A model generated the notes under the pieces. That model searched no databases. It worked only from the letters and a program-made list of their open reading frames with translations, and was not told the DNA's origin. Shown here piece after piece: positions 52,159-64,000 of a DNA stretch of 64,000 nt (within the stretch, counting starts at the first letter, position 1; each line of letters starts with the position of its first letter). Origin of the DNA: Atkinsonella hypoxylon (taxonomy: Eukaryota > Ascomycota > Sordariomycetes > Hypocreales > Clavicipitaceae); NCBI GenBank assembly GCA_000729835.1, contig JFHB01000062.1, forward strand, positions 89,160-153,159. Reading direction: 5' to 3'. The position numbers and the translations under genes were made by a program.

Positions 52159-55100
52159 CCTGGACGGCGACCTAGACGGCGACCTGAACGGTTCCCTTCA
52201 CCGACTCACAAGGGGGAACCTTATTTGTTTCGACAAGGATCTTCATATGTCCGACTGCGTGCTTTTGTGGAGGAAATTGGGGTACAAAGTTTTTTTTTCG
52301 TTCGAAGCGTTGGAGTTTTGGGTTTGGGTAACTTGCATTATGATACCCAGGATATTGCAACCTGTTGCATTAATATATTGGTTGCTGCTCACTTTTGTAT
52401 GTCTCTGAATGCCAAACTGTGACTCTTTGTGTAGAAAATGCTCGTCGACAAATGAAGTCAAGCATAATAATTTCCGCGGGCCTCCAAGTTTTTCTGGTTG
52501 ACGTTTGCGCGTACATGTTCGTTCTCTTATATGTCCAAGTCGTGAAAGGCTCGTTGGCGTTGTCAGTAACTTTCACCGTGATGCTGGCTAGGCTATGTGG
52601 ACGAGGCTATTGTTGCTTCACTACAACAATCTACTCAGAGCCTCGGAAAGAACCGGAAACTGGTTGTTGAGGATGTCCTGACGTAAAGGCTGCGCCTGAT
52701 ACCATTCATCCTAAGATGGCGATCCAACAAAGTCGTATAACTTGGCGTTGCCCGTTTCAAAGCCCCTTCTTTCATGACATCGCCACAAGTATGGACTGCG
52801 TATCTTGCAGAACTGCGACAGTCGAAAGGAGAGGCCCTTAGCATGCTGTCAGCTCCTTGAGAGGCGACCGTCCGGTCAAGGAGCATGGGTACAGCTTTCG
52901 GCGCAACGACACAGCACTGAAGTTGTTACGGCTCCCATCCATCCTGAGTTATTCCCGAGGCAAGGAGCCCTATTGTCTGGCTTGATGGTCTCTAGGCTTG
53001 AAGAGGAGAATGAAGACTAGGCCCTTATTCTAGAATCATGTTGTGGCTCAGCCTTGTGATATAGGTGTCATGGGCAGGTTGTCCGAATTGAAATATGTAC
53101 CCTTCTATCGCATAGTAGGTGAAGGATTGGCGTGAGCCAGACGTGTGCTGGCAACCGCGTTTCTTTGAGACCTTTTCAGCCACTTGATCTACCTGGAGAG
53201 GGTATACGTGGCTCAAGTCCACCTGTGGGATCCTGACTGACCTGTTTTGTGGCAGAAGAAGGGGCGGCCGAAATGGAACATGCACTACTAGATGAATGCC
53301 TCGCACCTATAGGACTTCAAGCGTCGATTCAAAGCATCGATTCAGAGCATCTAACATCTAGTGAAGATTAGATATAGTAATCAGGGGTTTCTGTCACTCT
53401 AGGATAAACTAGCACTAATTCACATAGGGACCTTACCATTGCTGGACTTCCACATCTTGCTGTGACAAGGAATGTAGATACATCGCATGGCTGAGGAAGA
53501 GAGGGCTAGGTTGGAGTCCGCAAACTCGCACCAACATCGAATGATCAGTAATAAGCCATACCCGATCCAGAGGCCCCCCAAGGAGACACTGAATCAGATA
53601 CTCGGCAAAATGATGATGGCTGTGAGGATGAGACGAAAGACGTATTTCAAAAACCACAATGTCGATGTCGTTCCATCCCGTATCACCCACCTAGCCGCAC
53701 GTAGCTCCAGACGAGAGATCCGAAGAGCCTACTGGGAGTGAAACCAATCTGTCAAATTTGACGTGATAGTCTTGTAGCCGCAGGATTGTTTGGAAGAGAA
53801 TGGACAAGGAGGGCGTGTGTATGTACAAACCGGCAATCAACATCGGATCCTGGCCCCGGACGCTCAGATCAACGCACAAATTACCCAAGCCCAACAAGCA
53901 GCCTTTGTGAGGCAAAAGAGCGTGAGCTCGTCGTGATTGGTTTTGAAGGTACGTGACGCGGTTCACGGACAAGAGCCAGTTACATGAACTGCCGCTCATG
54001 CGTATGCAAACAATTGGGACGAGGTGCCATGGAATAATAATGGCACAACTGAAGTGCTCGGGGTGAGTGACTCATAGGTCGTCTGATAATTCATAAACGT
54101 GTTACTGGGTATCAAGGGGGAAGAAGAAAGAAGGCGAAAGAAGAATCAGCTTTCGGGGGCAAATGGCGCCCGAGAATGTCGAGCGGATTGACAGTTATCC
54201 TGGCTGCCTCGACGGGCAGCACTTCGTGTAAATCGAGGACGAGACGTGTAGTGATGTGCTCGACTGTGGCTGTGACGCATACGACTGCACTGCCCTCGAG
54301 TGGCAAACATGTGTCTCTGCAAGGATACAAGCGTCGACCAAGAGAAAAAGAAAAAAAAAAAAAAAATCTGCGTTTGCCCGTTGCGTTCCTGAGTCAAAAT
54401 AGCACTCTGCAGTGTGGCAAAAGTATCATCGGAGCAGGGGAAGCCTAGTGGTGAGATTTGACTGCGACGTTTTTTGGGTTGGCATCCGCCTAGCCGCTGT
54501 GAGTGGATAGCGACCAGGATGTCCTTCCCAAGGATATGGGACATGCGCACGTGATGTGCATGATGCACCGCCACAAGGCCATAGGGTGTGGCTCCTGCTC
54601 GCGTAAGCCCATTTTTTTTCCGCTTCCCACGTGGCGCCGTGGCTGGGACTGACACTTGGCCCCCAAGCCCGGAAGAATTAGAGTGCATGATGCATCCATC
54701 CTATTCCGTAGGGCTATTATAGTCGGTTCTGCAACGATACTATCTCTCTTGTCGCCCCAGTACACACCCTGGTCATGTAGGGCATGGACACGGGCAGGCA
54801 GAAACGCACAATAAAAAATCACGTTCTGAAGCGAAAAAGAGATATAAATAAAAAATAAAAGCCTTGTCCCGTTCTTTGTTCGGGAGGGGCATACAATAAA
54901 GCAAGGCCATATCATGTATTCCGTATGACATTTTGAAAATGATGCCACCATCGCAGTACTGCTTGGCTCGGTCTTCTTTCGCCATCAGTAAGTACATTAC
55001 TGTCACCAGAGATGCCCAATTTGATGTGTGGCATAACTATTGGGCAAGCTGACATGCCGCGGCTGGGTTTGAAGAACGGCCGTCTGCTTTCCTAGCAACT

Positions 55101-55300
55101 AAAAGCATGGTTAACACGGGTTTCAAGGGCAATTGAAGCATGCCGTCAAAATAAGGCTGCCTGCCAAGGGAAACTCATTGAACACAAACACAGCCTATGC
55201 ATCTTGCGACCAAACACGGCCGACTGTTTGTTGACAGCGGGCGTTGCTGGACGCAGTCGACGCCGTGGACGCCGTGGACGAGCAGGAGGAGGGGACATCG

Positions 55301-55360
55301 TCAGGGGAGTCCGGGGAGTCAGGGGAGTCAGGGGAGTCCGGGGCGTCAGGGGCGTCAAGG
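55301..55360. repeat. 9-bp tandem repeat (GGGGAGTCA-type)
   Basis: Six to seven units of TCAGGGGAG/TCCGGGGAG with substitutions, preceded by a GCCGTGGAC duplication at about 55260-55279. Confidence 0.85.
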
Positions 55361-58300
55361 GAACCGGCTGGGCACAGGTGCAGTGCATTGCAGTGCATGG
55401 GTGCAGTAAGGCATCGACAGGTTGCTGCAGAGGCTGGAACCCACAGGGGGCGTGTGCCGTGACAACGATTTACCTCACGCGTCTCCTTGACCGTGCCCAG
55501 TCCTGCCTTATCTGTGTGCATGTGCAAGACGACTTGCAGTCAATAACACCTCTCATTCGGGCTTGTTCTTGCATTTGCATGAGTGCCCAGGGCAAGAAGC
55601 AAGAAACGCAGGTGTTGACACCACAGTATTGGTGATAAGAGCACGATCCAGATCTCCGGGCTCCCTAATGTGCATGTCTGCATGACAGACGACTTGATCC
55701 TTATACTCAAGCCACGGCGCAAGATTCGCCAAATTGTCGTCTCAATATCGCTTCCGAAGTGTGACAGACCGCAGATTCGAGCTGTTTACGTGAGGCTGAA
55801 CTTCCAATTACACAGAAACTGCCGGTGACAACGTCATTTTTCCACGCTTGTATCACCGCCGTTCAGTTTTGTAACCTAATTCGAGGCGCAGTCTCGCCTG
55901 ACACTAAGGCTCTAAAACAGGACAAAAGGGCAAGAGGGCTGCATAGAAAAAGGACATCATCGGACGGCGTACAACGCCATGAATTCGTCGAGCCTTTATG
56001 GTTTCATGTCCAAGTGCCGGCGGCCGTCGTCGATGACATGACGACAACCAAGGCAGATACGCACCGATTCTCGAGCGCTTTTTCACACGTGCTGCATTCC
56101 ACCATTTGATGAAAATCAGTGCGCCGCTCGTGATTTTTCCATCGTCACCACATAGGCGCGAAGTCGGGCAACCGGGGCAACGACGTTCAACAAGAGTCCG
56201 CTACAATAACTAGTAGTTACCAGTTGACCGCATCTGACGAGATGATGGGTAGATGGCAGGCAGTGTCCGGTTGGATGTCTTAGGGACAGGGATCCTGTCC
56301 TGGCGTGGGGAGATTCTTCCACTCCTCTGCGACGTAGTGAGTTTTTGTCCCAATTAAAGTGGCTTGTTCAGTAGCGCATTGCCTGATTCGAGGAAAAGGC
56401 GCCTTTGGACATCAATACAGGATACTCAAAGCCTTCGTTGGGAGACGATGCGAAAAGAAGGGATCATGTCAAAAGCTGCGCCTATTCTGAATGAGGCACA
56501 GTCTCTACTATTTACACTATGGCTGCTTCCCAAGAGACACAATAAACACGTGAGAATGACATATAGAACAAGATGGCTTCTGAAATGAGCAGCTGAAGGA
56601 ATCTGGGTGGAAGCGAAAATGAGCGTATTGGATGTCCCACTTGATGTTCCAGAAACGCAGGCACTTTGACTTCTATGGCTGGCCTTGGCGTCAGGCCATG
56701 AGAAGAATAGTATGCCGATGCCGGCGCGGTGTGGTATTTTTGATTAAATCCCCTGTCAGTGAAGATTGCTAAAAATCTTGGCCGGACATTGGACGGGGTC
56801 TTTGGTCGACATGATGTGGTCAATTCTTAGCGCTAACGCTCCCGTATTTTCATGATGAATTGATTATTTGACGGGGCTGTGAAGCCGATGGCCGAAGATG
56901 ACTGATTCCTACTCTACATGAGCGATCAGTACGGCTCATAGGTTATGCGCTACAATCGTCCTCGGTTAGCGCAAAATGTATCATGGCAACAAAATCCAAG
57001 CCATACAGTCCGCAGTGAAGCGTCTGGTAAGCCGCAGTTGTGGTGGAGTGAGCAGGGAACCGGACGTGGCGTTGAGCTTTCCGTCATGGCGGGGCCTTAT
57101 TATTATTATCATTATTAACGAGAGTCCAATTTCTAGCCTGCTCGACGGCTTGATATGAAAGAAGAAACCCTAGTTGGTTGCAAAAGACTGTCTGGAAATG
57201 CGGAATCTCATGCGATGAAACTGAAAGCACGTATGCCGTATGTACGGAGTACCTCAATCTAGTCAGGTTTGTCAGAAATGTACTGCCCTTTGAAGGGCCA
57301 CCACTAGATGCCATCATCAAAGGGTCGAAATCGACGCAGCCAAGCAGCCTGATAGTGCCCTGTGAATAACGTTTTGCAGATTTTCATTACGGGTCTCTGG
57401 ATGGCCATGCGTCGGAAATCGTCCTGACTGAGCTGACGGTGCCGTGAGGAGCCTCTAATTCAGCCGACAAACTTGTACGAATTTCAACAGTCCTATGGCC
57501 ATGTTCTTGCAATGTCGGCAAAAGAGCGTTGACGCTTGTTTCCAACCATAGAGTGAAGGTGCCAAACACTTGCGAGCTGAAGAGGCTATGCGGTGAGATA
57601 CCAATTGTGCCAGAGAATGAAACAGCCGGTACCTAGACGGGAATGAACATTCCAATGAAGCACTGTATGCTTCACCGCAAGATAAACAAGACGGACACCA
57701 GCCACAGTGCTTTGAGAAGGTATGGACAATACTGTGCAAACCAAGGTATGCCGCGATGGGGCCGCTCAAAGTTAGGTTTGAGATAAGCATTAGTTACAGA
57801 GTACGGAGTAAGGAGTAGAAACAATTAATTCCAAGGGAAAAAAGGAGAAAAGCGACAAAGATAGGAAGGTGCGACTGGTCTCACGACGCACACGTCCCGC
57901 GGATTCGCGGTGGTTCAATTATCGACCCACACTGGTTTTGTGCCATTCTTAAATTCTTAAGACATGGGAAGAAATGTCCCTGTTTCTCATGAAATGCCAG
58001 CAACTACTGCAGTTATCATATCTGCAGCATTGTGACTTTGCAAATCCATGATCTCTATTAAGGAATTCTGAGTCACTTCTGCTCTCCAAGGTCCGTGCAC
58101 AATTGTCACAGTAGAGTTACTCATCACTATGACGGGATAATGCTTAACCATCATGAACCAGGTCGACTACTCCAGGCTCGCCAGCTCGGCCGCCTGCTGT
58201 TACTGCTTTATTCTCGATGATTTACATTGAAAAATTTTCATCGTTGTTGGCAGTTAAAAGCGAGATCAATTTGCCAAAAGCTGGTTTTCGTGTCCTTCAT

Positions 58301-59076
58301 TTAGGATAGCCTGGCGCATTCATTTCGCTTAATGTGTACAAAAATGTGAAGCAACGACTGTCAGGGCAAAGCCAGGGGAGCTAGGAGAGGGGAGGTCAAA
58401 GACTGAACGAGGACTAGTGCTCTCTGTTGTGGGAAGGGCTAGGGCTGGCTCGGGCTGATGTATTGACTCACTCAGTCGCAGGCCGGACCCATCGTCAAGT
58501 ACCAGGCACCTGGACAGCTAGCTCATAGATCGTGCATCCGCACAAATTTGAAATGCCAGGATTCAAATTTCAAAATTCCTAGGTATGCTCGTAATTTTCC
58601 GCTTGGCCTGTTGCGCGTCTCGTATCCATTAGAAGAGGAGCAGCAGGATCGTGTTGATCACCACGTAATTACATGTACAGCCCTGCATGAGATTTAGATA
58701 ATAGTTGCCCAGGCAAATCAAAAAATAAAAATATTTTGAAGCACGTTATATTAGCGTTTTTTTGACCAACGAGATTTCGCAACGCGGCCTAGGCGGCGAG
58801 ACCGAGTCAGTCAGATTGGACAGGATTGCCGCCGCCCAGCTTCTCTCGCGCAGCCATACTACGGTAGTGTCTGGTCTTAGTATCTATTTCTATCAAGACA
58901 AAGCGCCCGATAAATCGATCAGCCGGAAAGCCCCAATCAGGGGTGATGCCGCGGTGCAACACGAGACAATCTATCGCGCAGCCAGTGAAAGCTGTGGCTG
59001 GTCATGAAGCATCTAGATTGGGCAAAGAAAAACGAATAAGCCAACCGTAGACGGGATGACAGCGGATGGACTGGTC

Positions 59077-59118
59077 CGCTGAACGCTGAACGCTGAGCGC
59101 TGAACGCTGAACGCTGAA
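59077..59118. repeat. 7-bp tandem repeat (CGCTGAA)6
   Basis: Six consecutive CGCTGAA units, the third with one substitution (CGCTGAG). Confidence 0.9.
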
Positions 59119-60612
59119 CACATGAACACGAGCGTGACCCACGGTGCCGGAGGGTGCCGCGCGGATGCTTCCAGCACTGTGTGGCTTGGGCCTGCACCTT
59201 CCACCAGCGGTCGTTCCAGTATTAGTTACGTGTATGACACATCGGGCGGATAGTCAGGGGTTTTGGATTTTGGATTTTGGTGCCCGTTCTGTGTGCGACC
59301 GAGGCCGCGCGGGCCAAGAAAAAGTCAACGGTCGTCACCTACATACAACTTTGCGTGCTGGACCGGCCACTCTTTTTTTTTTTTTTTTTTTTTTACCCGC
59401 AAGCGAAGCGAAGCAGGGCAGGTGGGTATGAGGTGGGCAACGGCACTATTGTTGCACAGGCCATGGCTGAGTCAACTCAATGAAGAGAGTTATGTTAGGA
59501 GCATTCACTCGTCAAAGACACTCGTCAAGGACACTTGTCGAGGAAGATGACTGATTAATATCCCCGTACGCATATCGCAACATGACGCAGCCTGGGAACC
59601 AACATTTGCACTCATGTCATTTGCCAATGACGAAGCACAGCAAGCATGACTGTTGCGAGACTGGCTCTAGACGTTGTGGTTACGACGAGCCCTCAGGTTA
59701 GTCACTCACTCACTCACTTTAAGCACTCACTCGACGGTTCGGGTACCAGTCATGGCGCTGGAATCAACCACTAACTAGCCTCTACTGCCACCCCTCCCCC
59801 CTTCCTCCAAGACGGCGCCTTCCAGGAAAGGCTCCATGGAAGCTGGGCTTCGGCTCCATGAGCAGGCACCCCCCACTCGTTTCCCCTCCCCCCCACCGGG
59901 GACCCCTGTTGCTCTTGTCTGAGTGAATGCGGGCCTGGCCGCTGGCGGTCGACAGAGTTGCGAGTTGCCCGCTGTTCCCTCGACCTTCTTGCCACTTCAT
60001 ATTTATACGCATATGGCTCCAACTCCACCCGGACCTGCCTTTTCCCCTTTCTCTCTTGATTACTCCAAGACTTTGGCATATGCCAATTAACAGTATTCTA
60101 GAACACATCCACAAGCTTGCTAAGACGCGTCGGTATCACTTCGACGTTGTTTCTGTCACTCATTGCCAACGTCACTGTACAAGCAAGTTGCTGGCTGCCT
60201 GCTCAGCGTCCTCGAACTTGCCACCGTCGGGATCACGACATCTTGGCTGTATAAAATTCCTCGACACCGAGGAATCACATAATCACAACTTCTTCCCGGT
60301 CATGTTTGCAGCAGCAGGACAATTTCCTAACCCCTACTCCTCCGGCCACATACCGAGGTGACGTGCTCAAACGTCTACCACTACCAGACGCTTCCTCGAG
60401 TAAACGCGCGACGTGCACAGCCGGACACGGCAGCATCATCGAAGAGGTCAAGTTTTTCCCGACGTCGTATCCAAGAACCACGAGGGGCTCCTCGAAAACC
60501 CTCAAACCATTCTCGTCCTTACCTGAGTTGGCCACGCTGGGCCAGTGCAGCTTTGAGGGAGAACAACGCGTCGCTGCATGTCGAGGTGACATAGCAGATT
60601 TTGACGTTCACC

Positions 60613-61863
60613 ATGAACTACCCATCACCACGAACACCAGGGTCGACTCCGATCCACGACTGGGAATATTCCCGAATGTCCTCCGCGACACCTACACCGT
60701 CTCCGCGACCGAACTGGTTCGACTCGTCGACTCCGCGAAGGCCTGCAACACGCGCTGCCCACACGAGAGCCAGCAGTTACTCGCAGCATGGTGGTCTCAC
60801 ACCCCGCACGCACCTGGAGTCCCCGCGATACAATAGCTATGGAGACTATTGTACGGTAGATGTGAGTGCCAAAGATTTCCCGTCGTCGCGCCGGACTTCG
60901 GCCCAGTATCAGACTCCTCCCAGGCACGATCGCCGGCACTCGTATACCTATGTCCGGGGCTCTACTCCCTATGGAGAATCCGACGAGGACGAGATCATCG
61001 AGACTCTGGGGGGGCGCACTTACGTGCTACCTGCCCAGTCACGTTTCAAGAATCGCCATAACGCGCATGCTGCGATGTACGATGGAGGATGGTACACTAA
61101 TCAGGAGCCCTATCCGCAGAGCTCTCCACACTATGCCGACCCTGTCTATGCACGCACATCCTCCTACGACTCATCACAGCAGCCTCCTCCTCCACCACAG
61201 GCTCGGCCGCCTACGAGCCTCGGCCATGCGCGTCGGTCGTCCGCCACGGTCCCCCAACGGTCATCAACTGTACGACCTGCGGCACAGAGCCAGCGGTCTA
61301 AGCCACCACCAACACCGACCAAGGCTACCGAGGCCGATGCCAGACGGCATCGTATCCCCGCCGGCTATCAGCTTAAGAACTGGGATCCGAATGAGGAACC
61401 AATCCTTCTACTGGGCAGTGTCTTCGACGCTAACAGCTTGGGAAAATGGATCTACGACTGGACCGTCTATGCGCACGGGGCAAACAGCCCGATTGCAGAT
61501 ATGTCTGGTGACTTGTGGCTTATCCTAATCCAGCTAGCAGGCAAGATGAAGCGTGCTGAGGAGGTCGTTGGTCGCGTACGCACCTCAGAGAACCGTGACA
61601 TCATCAACGACTTTATCGATGCTGGTGAGCGTCTGACGGACAAGCTTCGCAGCCTCCTCAAGGCTTGTGAGGCACCCATGTTGAAGGCCGCCAAGAAGAA
61701 GGGTTCTGGATTAGGCAAGAACTCTGGCGTCGAATTTGTCAACACCCTCTTTGGCCGCGAGCGGGAATTGAGCAAGACTGAAAAATTTATGCAAAGCGTC
61801 AGGCTTTTCAATCTACGATTTGACGCTAACTGCGAAGAAATCGTCCAGAATCCCACGCTCTGA
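60613..61863 (+). CDS. Conserved fungal protein (often annotated 'vegetative cell wall protein gp1'-like), function unknown
   Basis: Intronless, 416 residues from the ATG at 60613 (an upstream TTG in frame is ignored). Residues 1-240 are disordered, rich in Ser, Pro, Tyr and Arg with many SP/TP and polyproline sites. The C-terminal 165 residues form the conserved part: RRHRIPAGYQLKNWDPNEEP, ILLLGSVFDANSLGKWIYDW, DLWLILIQLAGKMKRAEEVV, FIDAGERLTDKLRSLLKACE and ERELSKTEKFMQSVRLFNLR. From memory this region is shared by many filamentous fungi, and the gp1 label comes only from the proline-rich half; there is no signal peptide, so a wall role is unlikely. Probably intracellular with a helical C-terminal domain. 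Confidence 0.8.
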   Translation: MNYPSPRTPGSTPIHDWEYSRMSSATPTPSPRPNWFDSSTPRRPATRAAHTRASSYSQHGGLTPRTHLESPRYNSYGDYCTVDVSAKDFPSSRRTSAQYQTPPRHDRRHSYTYVRGSTPYGESDEDEIIETLGGRTYVLPAQSRFKNRHNAHAAMYDGGWYTNQEPYPQSSPHYADPVYARTSSYDSSQQPPPPPQARPPTSLGHARRSSATVPQRSSTVRPAAQSQRSKPPPTPTKATEADARRHRIPAGYQLKNWDPNEEPILLLGSVFDANSLGKWIYDWTVYAHGANSPIADMSGDLWLILIQLAGKMKRAEEVVGRVRTSENRDIINDFIDAGERLTDKLRSLLKACEAPMLKAAKKKGSGLGKNSGVEFVNTLFGRERELSKTEKFMQSVRLFNLRFDANCEEIVQNPTL

Positions 61864-64000
61864 TTATGCACTGGACCGTTTCGGGTGGAGCGTTTGTTTG
61901 CTTCCGGATTTGGCCGCTTCCGCAGGATGCACATCAAGCCGGGATTCTTTTCCTACCACTACTACTACTTGCTTTCGTTTTACACTTCTCTCTCCTTGTC
62001 GTCTAGGCGGCCCGGACTCCCGATATTCCACCCCTCTGTGGATATCTCTCAATTCTGGATTGGACATGGCCAGGAGACTGTACATTATAGAGGACTTCCG
62101 TTCAATCCCGTGGACTTGAAACAGGAATTGCGGCCAGAATGCACGCGGATGGGGCTTTTTCATTTGTTACGGTTTCCTTTTGTCTTTCCTTTTAATCTTT
62201 TTTTTTTTTCCTTTTTTACTCGGACACCATAACCTCGACCCTGGATTTGATGTTTCCAAAAGTTACCAAGAACTTGAATGGGCGACCTGTACTACCAGCT
62301 TTGCACATGTGGAAGGGACACGGAGCAAGGGGCATTTTTCTTTACCTAGAGATACCCAACGTTTTCATTTCAAGCGTCGCCGGATCGGATGAAGAAGCTG
62401 CGCACAGATGAGAAGAGGGATATGTGTGTGATTATATACCTATGTTTAATGGTTTTTGGGAGACATGTATTGCAAAATTGACGGACATTAGAATAGACAA
62501 ACAGCAATGATTCTCTCCATGTTCGTGGCTCTCCTTTTTTTTTTTTTTTCTTTTTCTTTTTCTTTTCTCCTTTGCATCATGAAATCAATTCGACTAAAGC
62601 GAAGCGCATGGCAATCTGCGTTCCTCGGAGCTCGCGGCCTGTGCTTGAACAGATCACAAGGCAGGCAGCAGGTGCAGCCTCCCATGTGCGCGCAACACAG
62701 GCTGTAACTGTAATCGCGCACAAGTCGTCCAGCACCAATGTGGAAAAAAAAGGAAACAGACCAACCCAACTTGCGAGGCTTGTTCACCATTTGCTGCACG
62801 GAGAGCCCTGGAAAGCAAGCACAGGCATTTATTCCATCGGGTGCAGGGAAATAGGGCGGAAGGACATGCTACGGTTCGAAATGATGCATTCATCCAATAG
62901 GGTTCAGCGCACATGCTATTTTTTTCATATTTGTTCCAGTTTTGTCCTTGAGGCCTATTCCGCTGTCTATTTGTGGCAATCCAGCACAGTAAAAAGGGGT
63001 GCAGAAGGAGAGGACGGCCCCTCTACCCCCCCTTATTCGAGAAGCGACGTTATTCGCTGTGCAGGCGCGTGGCTGCATCTCGGCTCATGTATGTCTCGGG
63101 TCTTGCTGTGTATCAATGGGGGGTGGAGAGGGGGGAAAAGGGTAAAGAAAGAAAAGTGGCCGGTTGTTCCCCACAATTCCAGGTGCTGGACCGGCCGCCT
63201 CCCCCCCTTTTATTTTCAATTTTCAGAGGGACGTGCTTCTTTTGGAGTACGTTGCGGTTTTTAGCCTTGACGTGTGTCCTTCTTTTGGTGTTTGTCTGGC
63301 GCTGGAGAGCATGCTTTCTGGCTGGGATTGTAGAAGAGGACGCGCGCGCTTCCGGACGGAGCACGACGTACAGGAGCTGGTGGTTTTGTGTTGGGGGTTG
63401 GTGATGAGCATGGCTTTGCGAGGTGTAAAGGGTGCTGTATCCTGGAGGTCCTTCTCGGTGCACTGTGTTTCTTGCGGCTACGGTTGTTGCGTACGTTGTC
63501 TACTGTCAATTGATGTTGAATATATCAAGGATGACTCAGGGATTCAACCAACGTTCCTACCAGACATCACTTGGCGTACCCAAGATGATCTGAATACTTC
63601 TAGCCTCTTGGAACCTTTGTGAGGTATATACCTAAGATGCACGATTCTCACTGGCAGGTGATCCTGAGAAGGGCTTCTCGATTCTCGATTCTCCCCCCCC
63701 AAGTTCATGGCTAGCATCAATGGTAGAAGAGGATTCGTGATACGCCGCCGTACGGAGTTACTTGCGCGTGGACTCGGTGTTCCGTGGAACCAGGTGCATC
63801 AACGTCACCTTGAGGTCTGGAACTGCCATTTCCCATCCCGCCAAGTTCTCCCCCCCCCCCCACCTCCTTCCATTCCTTCCTTCTCGATAATGACCAAACC
63901 TGGCCGGGCTGGCCGGATAGGCTCCCGCCTCTGCCACTCATTCTCCTATTACGATGCTCTTCTGAGCAAAAAACGACCATGGTACGTTCATGCACACACC
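61864..64000. other. Downstream intergenic region to window end
   Basis: No gene supported. T-rich tracts lie at about 62197-62218 and 62528-62565, and C-runs near 63684 and 63851. Frames at 62572-63622 lack ATG starts or family features. A TACGGAGTT motif lies at 63751. Confidence 0.55.

Larger units (their letters stand above)
52159..60612. other. 8.4-kb region without a supportable gene
   Basis: Both strands were read. Open frames are short, mostly without ATG, and show no domain, signal peptide or plausible splice chain. The best is a 84-residue ATG frame at 53487-53741, unrecognised and not called. Base composition is ordinary, not the extreme AT of RIP-mutated repeats. Contents: 9-bp repeats (55301-55360), 7-bp repeats (59077-59118), a long poly-T (about 59372-59394), CACT repeats (about 59703-59720) and two TACGGAGTA motifs (57243, 57802). 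Confidence 0.55.

Noticed and set aside
53487..53741. 84-residue ATG frame, charged, in the gene-poor interval
   Set aside because: Length is within chance expectation; no family resemblance, no splice partners and no promoter signal. Not strong enough to call.
63164..63622. 152-residue forward frame near the window end
   Set aside because: Non-ATG start, Cys/Val/Leu-rich with no pattern. Its 3' region is repetitive intergenic sequence.
1..64000. tRNA, rRNA, CRISPR arrays, intact transposons or a secondary-metabolite cluster
   Set aside because: I scanned by eye for B-box-like GTTCGAATC words, direct-repeat arrays, transposase/reverse transcriptase motifs and backbone-enzyme motifs and found none convincing. 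A covariance-model and repeat-library search would be needed to exclude them.

Overview
The window is nuclear DNA of a filamentous ascomycete. Evidence: genes are broken by short spliceosomal introns (about 55-190 nt) with GT(A/G)AG-type donors and CTRAY-like branch sites. Genes lie singly on both strands, not in operons. Recognisable products are fungal orthologues (eL13, Pam16, Mgm101, DAHP synthase, mevalonate diphosphate decarboxylase, a Neurospora-type copper metallothionein, WSC and LaeA-like proteins). Gene content and the many TAGGTA/TACTCCGTA intergenic motifs suggest Sordariomycetes, probably Hypocreales; that placement is inference.

Layout. 1-20.6 kb: unknown protein (947), mevalonate diphosphate decarboxylase (2398), RUS/DUF647 protein (4104), cytochrome c1-type heme lyase (minus, 5897), a small gene broken in three frames (7617), a four-TM protein (minus, 8902), a dysferlin-domain peroxin (minus, 10140), a small secreted Cys-rich protein reconstructed from three exons (minus, 13740), a 29-aa copper metallothionein (minus, 15468), mitochondrial ribosomal protein mL50 (minus, 16780), a small type I membrane protein (18340) and DAHP synthase (minus, 19293). 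20.6-43 kb: a long repeat-rich leader before an unknown protein (22754), a COX14-like protein (minus), eL13, a SmgGDS-like armadillo protein (minus), Pam16, biotin-protein ligase (minus), Coa4, Mgm101, an HVA22/TB2-DP1 protein (minus), a Clot-type thioredoxin-like protein (minus) and a MetE-like enzyme (minus).

44-64 kb is gene-poor. It holds a GPI-type WSC protein with a Gly-Ala-Asn collagen-like tract (44735), a LaeA-like methyltransferase (48639), a zinc-finger protein built from a duplicated module (51385), then 8.4 kb with no gene I can support, and a conserved fungal protein (60613).

How the genes relate. There is no obvious metabolic cluster. Six of the recognised genes (heme lyase, mL50, COX14-like, Pam16, Coa4, Mgm101) serve mitochondrial biogenesis, four of them in 25-37 kb; Bpl1 and Coa4 share a 123-bp divergent promoter. 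No tRNA, rRNA, CRISPR or intact transposon was recognised. Exon boundaries were worked out by eye from splice signals, phase and family resemblance; there was no database search or transcript support.
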